Below, piece by piece: positions 41,325-45,208 of a DNA stretch of 45,208 nucleotides (within the stretch, counting starts at the first letter, position 1; every line of letters starts with the position of its first letter). A program made the translations under genes and the position numbers. Under the pieces are notes generated by a model that did not search any database, was not told the DNA's origin, and saw only the letters and a program-made list of their open reading frames with translations. This DNA is from DATMRF01 sp035566435 (GTDB lineage: Bacteria; Verrucomicrobiota; Verrucomicrobiia; Limisphaerales; UBA8199), in NCBI GenBank assembly GCA_035566435.1, contig DATMRF010000092.1, positions 1 through 45,208 on the forward strand. The letters are read 5' to 3'.

Positions 41325-42458
41325 TTACGGACGCAGCCGGAAAAACATTTGCCTGGCCGCAACGGGCACCGTAACGCTGAAGGTGCCGTTACCGGTATTC
41401 GTGATTCGACTGTAATTTAAGGAAGAGAACGGTTGGGATAGATTACTGCTGGCTTCCAAAACACCGTTGGGCATCGCCATCGGCCAGGAGAATTGGAGGA
41501 TCCCGGCAGCCAAGCGCGGGGCACTAAGAACGGGAATAATCTCGACAACCCCGTTAAACGGAAGGCCGATGGGGTCCTGGGAGACATCGCTCCAATCATT
41601 CCAGGTTCCCGGCTGGTTGAAGTTTGGATAGTACATCGCCACGTAGCGCTCGACGCCTCCCGCGTTATTTGGTTCGCCGGAAGCCCAATTGGTGTAGATC
41701 AGAGGCTCGCCGCTGACCCACATGAAATCGAGCAGTTGGTTCGTGTCATTTAGCCCAATCCACAAGAGGCGCTGTTGACCGCCGTAGCTGCCGAACGTGT
41801 TAAAAATCCAGTCCTGTTCTTCCTGGCTCCGAACGGTGGCCAAATGGCCGCCGAGCGAAACGGCCTCGGCCTCCGAATCGGTCCAATTGGCATTGGTCAG
41901 CAGAAGATAAGCGTGATGGTTGTTCGTATTGAAAACCAGCGGCGTTAAAGCGCCGGGGACCGCCGGAACTATTTCGACGACACCATTGAAAGGATTCCCC
42001 GCAGGGTCCAGGGTGAGATCGCTCCAATCATTCCAGGTTCCCGGCTGGTTGAAGTTTGGATAGTACATCGCGACGTAGCGCTCGACGCCTCCTGCGTTAT
42101 TTGGTTCGCCGGAAGCCCAATTGGTGTAGATCAGAGGCTCGCCGCTGACCCACATGAAATCGAGCAATTGGTTCGTGTCATTTAGCCCAATCCACAAGAG
42201 GCGCTGTTGACCGCCGTAGCTGCCGAACGTGTTAAAAATCCAGTCCTGTTCCTCGTGGCTTCGAACCGTGGCCAAATGCCCGCCAAGGGAAACGGCTTCG
42301 GCCTCGGAATCCGTCCAATCGGCGTTGCTCAACAAGATGTACGAATGGTTGTTATTGGGATTGACGAGCGTCGAACTCAATGGCCCGGGCAAGGCCATTG
42401 CTGATAATATCGGACACAGCAGCAAGGCCAGCCAGGTTTCGCGTGTTAGCTCGCGCAT
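41325..42458 (-). CDS. secreted protein with two C-type lectin-like domains
   Basis: A 377-residue protein with a signal peptide (TWLALLLCPILSAMA) and two tandem C-type lectin-like domains (about 35-165 and 180-310). Each has WIGLND, the calcium/sugar motif EPN in NWASGEPNN, and WND in GTWNDWSD. EPN with WND is the mannose-type ligand set in animal lectins. The two domains are offset by 144 residues and nearly identical in their second half. A final beta module (LQFSWPMAMPNGVLEASSNLSQPF...ARQMFFRLRP) ends the protein. ATG 42458 is chosen for the signal peptide. The frame is open upstream to 42608 (see findings). A role in binding glycans at the surface is likely. Confidence 0.88.
   Translation of the reverse strand: MRELTRETWLALLLCPILSAMALPGPLSSTLVNPNNNHSYILLSNADWTDSEAEAVSLGGHLATVRSHEEQDWIFNTFGSYGGQQRLLWIGLNDTNQLLDFMWVSGEPLIYTNWASGEPNNAGGVERYVAMYYPNFNQPGTWNDWSDLTLDPAGNPFNGVVEIVPAVPGALTPLVFNTNNHHAYLLLTNANWTDSEAEAVSLGGHLATVRSQEEQDWIFNTFGSYGGQQRLLWIGLNDTNQLLDFMWVSGEPLIYTNWASGEPNNAGGVERYVAMYYPNFNQPGTWNDWSDVSQDPIGLPFNGVVEIIPVLSAPRLAAGILQFSWPMAMPNGVLEASSNLSQPFSSLNYSRITNTGNGTFSVTVPVAARQMFFRLRP
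41586..42252. repeat. near-identical internal duplication in the lectin gene
   Basis: 41586-41820 and 42018-42252 (about 235 bp, offset 432 bp) differ at only about three or four bases by eye, while the flanking parts of the same domains differ at many positions. The tract therefore looks recently homogenised. Confidence 0.85.
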
Positions 42459-42619
42459 CAGACTACCACCCTGGCGCACAAACTCGTTCGATTCAAGCCA
42501 CCGCGCGACCTCTCGGCGGTTATTTTCGGTTTCATAAATCCCGAGTCGTTCGCCGTTCTTGTCCCGCAGGATCTCACGGGTGGTGCCCGGCGTTTCGTGG
42601 TCGCCCATGATTTCAAAAT

Positions 42620-42647
42620 GCAGCGCAGGCTTGGAAGCCTGCGCTGC
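42620..42647. repeat. perfect 13-bp stem hairpin, GCAGCGCAGGCTT type
   Basis: GCAGCGCAGGCTT and its exact complement flank a 2-base loop. No T-run follows. It lies between the lectin gene and the two-gene plus-strand unit, and is more like a dispersed REP than a terminator. Confidence 0.65.
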
Positions 42648-42767
42648 GGGCGCGGGCGCACCAATGTTCTCGCGGGTAGGAAATAATCGCGTTAAGAGGC
42701 CCCAGCAAAAAGCGAGACCCGGGTTCGGGTTTGAAAAACGAGGTCATTGCGATTAAAGACATGTGTG

Positions 42768-43043
42768 ATGGCAGAGTTCCGCTTAAGAGTTGGCGAACTG
42801 TCCGCGAGGCTGGTCAGGCGGATCCAAGCCAAAGTTGCGCTTTCGGAGGCCAACGCCGCCGCGCTTCAAGCGGAATTCACGGATGTTTTCAAACGACGGT
42901 TCGTGGGCGTTCAGGACGCCAGCGAGGCGACCGGCGAAGCCCAGGTTTTCAGGGTTCTTCAGAAGCATCTGCACGCACAGGAGGTAACGACGCTTAAGGA
43001 AACGCTGCCACATAACCTGAGACCGTTGCCCGGAGAACAATAA
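42768..43043 (+). CDS. small protein of unknown function, partner of the CopZ-like gene
   Basis: A 91-residue protein from ATG 42768 (MAEFRLRVGELSARLVRRIQAKVALSEANAAALQAEFTD...). It is mostly helical and basic at the start, has no signal peptide and no Cys, and matches no family I know. Its stop is two bases before the ATG of the CopZ-like gene, so the pair is very likely one operon. The helical content suggests a protein-protein or DNA-associated role, but this is only inference. Confidence 0.65.
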   Translation: MAEFRLRVGELSARLVRRIQAKVALSEANAAALQAEFTDVFKRRFVGVQDASEATGEAQVFRVLQKHLHAQEVTTLKETLPHNLRPLPGEQ

Positions 43044-43045
43044 GA

Positions 43046-43282
43046 ATGCTTGTGGAGGAAGCCACGGACCCAAAAACCTTGTGCTGCTGCTTCGGTTTTA
43101 CGGAAGCGATGGTCAGGGACGAAATCCGCGCCACCGGCCGCTGCACGATCCCTCAGCGCATCGCCGCCGAAGTCAGGGCTCGAAAATGCGATTGCAAACG
43201 GCTGAATCCCCAAGGCTCGTGCTGTCTTGGCAACGTCGCCGTTTTTATCAAGGGGCTGCAACTGCGCAACGGCAACTCGTGA
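43046..43282 (+). CDS. CopZ-like [2Fe-2S]-binding protein
   Basis: A 78-residue Cys-rich protein. The motif CCCFGFTEAMVRDEI at 13-27 and the Cys48-x-Cys50 / Cys59-Cys60 set in KCDCKRLNPQGSCCLGNV match the N-terminal BFD-like [2Fe-2S]/zinc domain of the CopZ type from Archaeoglobus, where it is fused to a copper chaperone domain. The chaperone domain is absent here. Similar stand-alone proteins may handle copper or shuttle electrons. ATG 43046 is two bases after the upstream stop. A copper role is inferred from the family only. Confidence 0.8.
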   Translation: MLVEEATDPKTLCCCFGFTEAMVRDEIRATGRCTIPQRIAAEVRARKCDCKRLNPQGSCCLGNVAVFIKGLQLRNGNS

Positions 43283-43421
43283 AGCGAGCACGAGTGGGAT
43301 GGTTCACCCAGGCCGTATCTATCCGCCCACCATTCCAGTCGCGCCGACAAGCCGCATCTGTTTCTCGCTAAGAATATTCATCACTACTGTTCGTCATTAT
43401 CTCTGTTGCGAGCGTCTTAAG

Positions 43422-44036
43422 TTACGATCTTCTTGCCTCACGGATAGATTGTGCGAGGTCGCGACTGAACTGAGCCGCCAGATCGCTTAGAGTTTCCGCA
43501 ACAACTTCGGGTTTGCCTCGCGGCGAAGCGCCAGTCCTGTCAAGTCGCGCGCGGCCACTTTTCAGCGGAACATCGCTGCCGGGCACGGTAATTCGCCATT
43601 GTGCTATTAATGTGCCGTGGCCGTTTATATCGACATCGAATTGTTGCACGTTGATATATACAGCGACCGTCACCTGGTCGTGAGCCCAATCTGTTAGATA
43701 AACGCTGTCGGAATGGAGAAGTTCGGCCAGGTTGGCCGCCAAGTCGCGTTGAAAAGACTCGTCGAGGCGCTCGCTCCAAAGCGCGTTCTCAAGATATTCA
43801 ATCTCGTTCGCGCCATTGCGGACTGCGATTGAGTTACGCAGGAGATAGGAAGGCATTTTCACGAGGCCAATTCCAACCGATAGGTGTTCGGAGCCGGCCT
43901 GTGCGATGGGTCTTGGTTCGCTTGTCGGAATCGGTGCAAGAGCAAAGTGGCGGGTTGAAACAGTTACGGGCTTAAACATGCACCCGGAGAGGAGTATGCC
44001 GACAAGAGTCATCTGCGCGTGGAAGATTAATTTCAT
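43422..44036 (-). CDS. PqiC-like ABC-transport auxiliary lipoprotein
   Basis: A 204-residue outer-membrane-type lipoprotein (Cys19 in LLSGC). The sequence RHFALAPI ... SVGIGLVKMPSYLLRNSIAVRNGANEIEYLENALWSERLDESFQRDLAANLAELL is characteristic of the PqiC family (DUF330/ABC auxiliary lipoprotein). These proteins work with MCE proteins in lipid traffic across the periplasm. Its ATG overlaps the mlaD-like stop (ATGA). It is the last gene of a minus-strand operon. Confidence 0.88.
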   Translation of the reverse strand: MKLIFHAQMTLVGILLSGCMFKPVTVSTRHFALAPIPTSEPRPIAQAGSEHLSVGIGLVKMPSYLLRNSIAVRNGANEIEYLENALWSERLDESFQRDLAANLAELLHSDSVYLTDWAHDQVTVAVYINVQQFDVDINGHGTLIAQWRITVPGSDVPLKSGRARLDRTGASPRGKPEVVAETLSDLAAQFSRDLAQSIREARRS

Positions 44037-45019
44037 GGTAGTTCCTTTGGTGACTTTTTTCCAACCAACAACGCGTTTGGATCGCGTTTGAGGAGGTCGG
44101 CAAGATCGGCGACCGAGCGGCTGGCGCTCCCCAACTCCTCCAGCGCCTGCGCCAGACCAGGGCGGACGGCGGAGTCCGGCCCCAAAAGGTCAGAAACGTT
44201 TTGCAGGCTAACTCTCAGGCCGGCCAGAGTCTTCCGCGCGTCGTTCAGGGTGTTGGTGGCGCTGTCAACAAGCGGGTCAACGCGGCCATCCACATGTTGC
44301 ACCAATACGTCCGCCCGGTCCAACGTCCTTCTGAGGGAAGTCAATGAGTTTGTAAGGTCAGGCGCGTTGACCACCTGATTGGCTGATCCGAGTAGATTGG
44401 TTACTTCGGCATTTATTGTAGGCATGTCCAATTGGCCGAGAATGAGGTCAACGTGCGCCAGAATTCCGCCAAGCTTTTCTGAAAGACCTTGAAGATTGAG
44501 ATGGGCAACGCTGGCCATCAATTGTTGCAGGTCGCTGGTGACACTTGGGATCTCTTGATATTCCGGTTTTATTTGATGAAACGTCGGCGGCGCAGCGTCG
44601 GGGATTATGTCCAAGGCAACGTAGAGGACCCCGGTGACGAGGCTCTCGCTATCCAGCCGGGCACGGAGACCCTGGCCGATGACTTGGTCGAGGCTGGCCT
44701 TATCGCCGATACGAAGTTGTTCGTCTGATTTGATTTGAGCGAGTTTCTTGTCAATCGCAATCACGACTGGCATGGAAAAATCAGTGGCGGCTTGATTATG
44801 CCGAATCAGTATGTCCACGACCGAGCCGATGGTTACGCCGCGAAATTTCACAGGGGCGCCGGGATTCAAACCTTTCAAAGATGCGTTAAAATAAACAATG
44901 GTTTTGTGTTGCGGATGAAAAAGACTGCGCGAACTGAAAATAAGCAGCCCCGTGACGGCTAATGCCAGCCCGATGGCAAAAAACAGACCAATGATAGTGG
45001 GATTCGCCTTTTTGCTCAT
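44033..45019 (-). CDS. mlaD: MCE-domain protein (MlaD-like)
   Basis: A 328-residue protein with one N-terminal membrane helix (GLFFAIGLALAVTGLLIFS) and an MCE domain at about 38-120 (VYFNASLKGLNPGAPVKFRGVTIGSVV is the signature). A long helical C-terminal region (about 170-325) with heptad-like leucines follows. MCE proteins form hexameric tunnels for phospholipids between inner and outer membranes. ATG 45019 (MSKKANPTI) is chosen over a GTG at 45049. It follows the ATPase stop by four bases and overlaps the PqiC-like gene. The order ATPase-MCE-PqiC fits an Mla-type importer/exporter operon. Confidence 0.92.
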   Translation of the reverse strand: MSKKANPTIIGLFFAIGLALAVTGLLIFSSRSLFHPQHKTIVYFNASLKGLNPGAPVKFRGVTIGSVVDILIRHNQAATDFSMPVVIAIDKKLAQIKSDEQLRIGDKASLDQVIGQGLRARLDSESLVTGVLYVALDIIPDAAPPTFHQIKPEYQEIPSVTSDLQQLMASVAHLNLQGLSEKLGGILAHVDLILGQLDMPTINAEVTNLLGSANQVVNAPDLTNSLTSLRRTLDRADVLVQHVDGRVDPLVDSATNTLNDARKTLAGLRVSLQNVSDLLGPDSAVRPGLAQALEELGSASRSVADLADLLKRDPNALLVGKKSPKELP

Positions 45020-45023
45020 AGCG

Positions 45024-45208
45024 TTACTGCGCCTCCAAAGATGCGCCACGTGTAAGGAAGGCTCTCAGCTTCGCGTCCGTGGAATGATTGAGGAGATCGT
45101 TTGGATTGCCCTGCACTCGCATCGTCTTGGTATCTGCGTCGAGGAAGATTGAATCGTCGGCGATCATGAAGATGCTCGCCAACTCATGTGTCACCACAAC
45201 AATGGTTG
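45024..45208 (-). CDS. C-terminus of an ABC ATPase (MlaF-like, partial)
   Basis: The minus strand from the right edge reads TIVVVTHELASIFMIADDSIFLD...LRAFLTRGASLEAQ and stops at TAA (45026-45024), giving 60 residues. VVVTHEL contains the switch (H-loop) histidine of an ABC ATPase, and MIADD-IFLD is the usual following strand. It is open at the 5' side, which lies outside the window. It would energise the MCE system downstream; a permease (MlaE-like) is expected further upstream, beyond the window. Confidence 0.88.
   Translation of the reverse strand, partial: TIVVVTHELASIFMIADDSIFLDADTKTMRVQGNPNDLLNHSTDAKLRAFLTRGASLEAQ

Noticed and set aside
42620..42647. Intrinsic terminator
   Set aside because: The stem is strong but lacks a T-run, and the sequence resembles a dispersed repeat.

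Overview
The window looks like a chromosome segment from a GC-rich Verrucomicrobiota-type bacterium, most like the Pedosphaera/Limisphaerales group. This is inferred from gene content and style, not from a marker gene. The supporting signs are a type II pseudopilin with an H-X9-DG tail, several large exported proteins ending in a beta-sandwich 'W/FY' module, a tryptophan-rich DUF6600-like lipoprotein, few Shine-Dalgarno sites, and many short dispersed repeats. No rRNA, tRNA, phage, insertion sequence transposase or CRISPR array was seen.

Layout. 0-6 kb holds housekeeping genes: serA, a periplasmic PpiC foldase, asd, an exported glycosylasparaginase and a small Smr protein. 6-11 kb has a large exported protein and a LemA-TPM-TPM envelope cluster. 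10.9-13.0 kb is a gene-free island of 10-bp-period word repeats plus a 164-bp palindrome. 13.0-17.5 kb is a five-gene minus-strand operon: ECF sigma factor, membrane protein with a periplasmic dockerin, secreted cohesin-like protein, VIT-VWA protein and lipoprotein. Every junction downstream of the first overlaps or nearly overlaps. 17.7-19.3 kb carries a divergent exported protein and a MITE-like repeat.

19.3-25.0 kb (minus) holds a GT9 glycosyltransferase, polysaccharide deacetylase, NUDIX hydrolase, rsmA, a class III aminotransferase and queE. 25.1-28.4 kb has glutamate dehydrogenase, a ParDE toxin-antitoxin pair, a small zincin and a CusF-SCO fusion. 28.4-33.4 kb holds priA, a lytic transglycosylase and ruvC-ruvA-LPLAT. 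33.5-39.9 kb is envelope and exported proteins: a coupled pair with the DUF6600-like lipoprotein, a lipoprotein next to a pseudopilin, a second MITE-like copy and a TPR protein. 40.0-41.2 kb is a second word-repeat island with a gene remnant. 41.3-45.2 kb has a two-domain C-type lectin protein with a nearly identical internal duplication, a CopZ-like [2Fe-2S] protein with an unknown partner, and the end of an Mla/MCE lipid-transport operon (mlaF-like, mlaD-like, pqiC-like).

The strongest candidate for an undescribed system is the sigma/dockerin/cohesin-like/VIT-VWA/lipoprotein operon. It reads as a regulated cell-envelope adhesion or assembly complex. The second most interesting layer is the repeat biology: decameric word tracts, REP hairpins whose stems vary but still pair, and repeat words that form parts of protein-coding genes.
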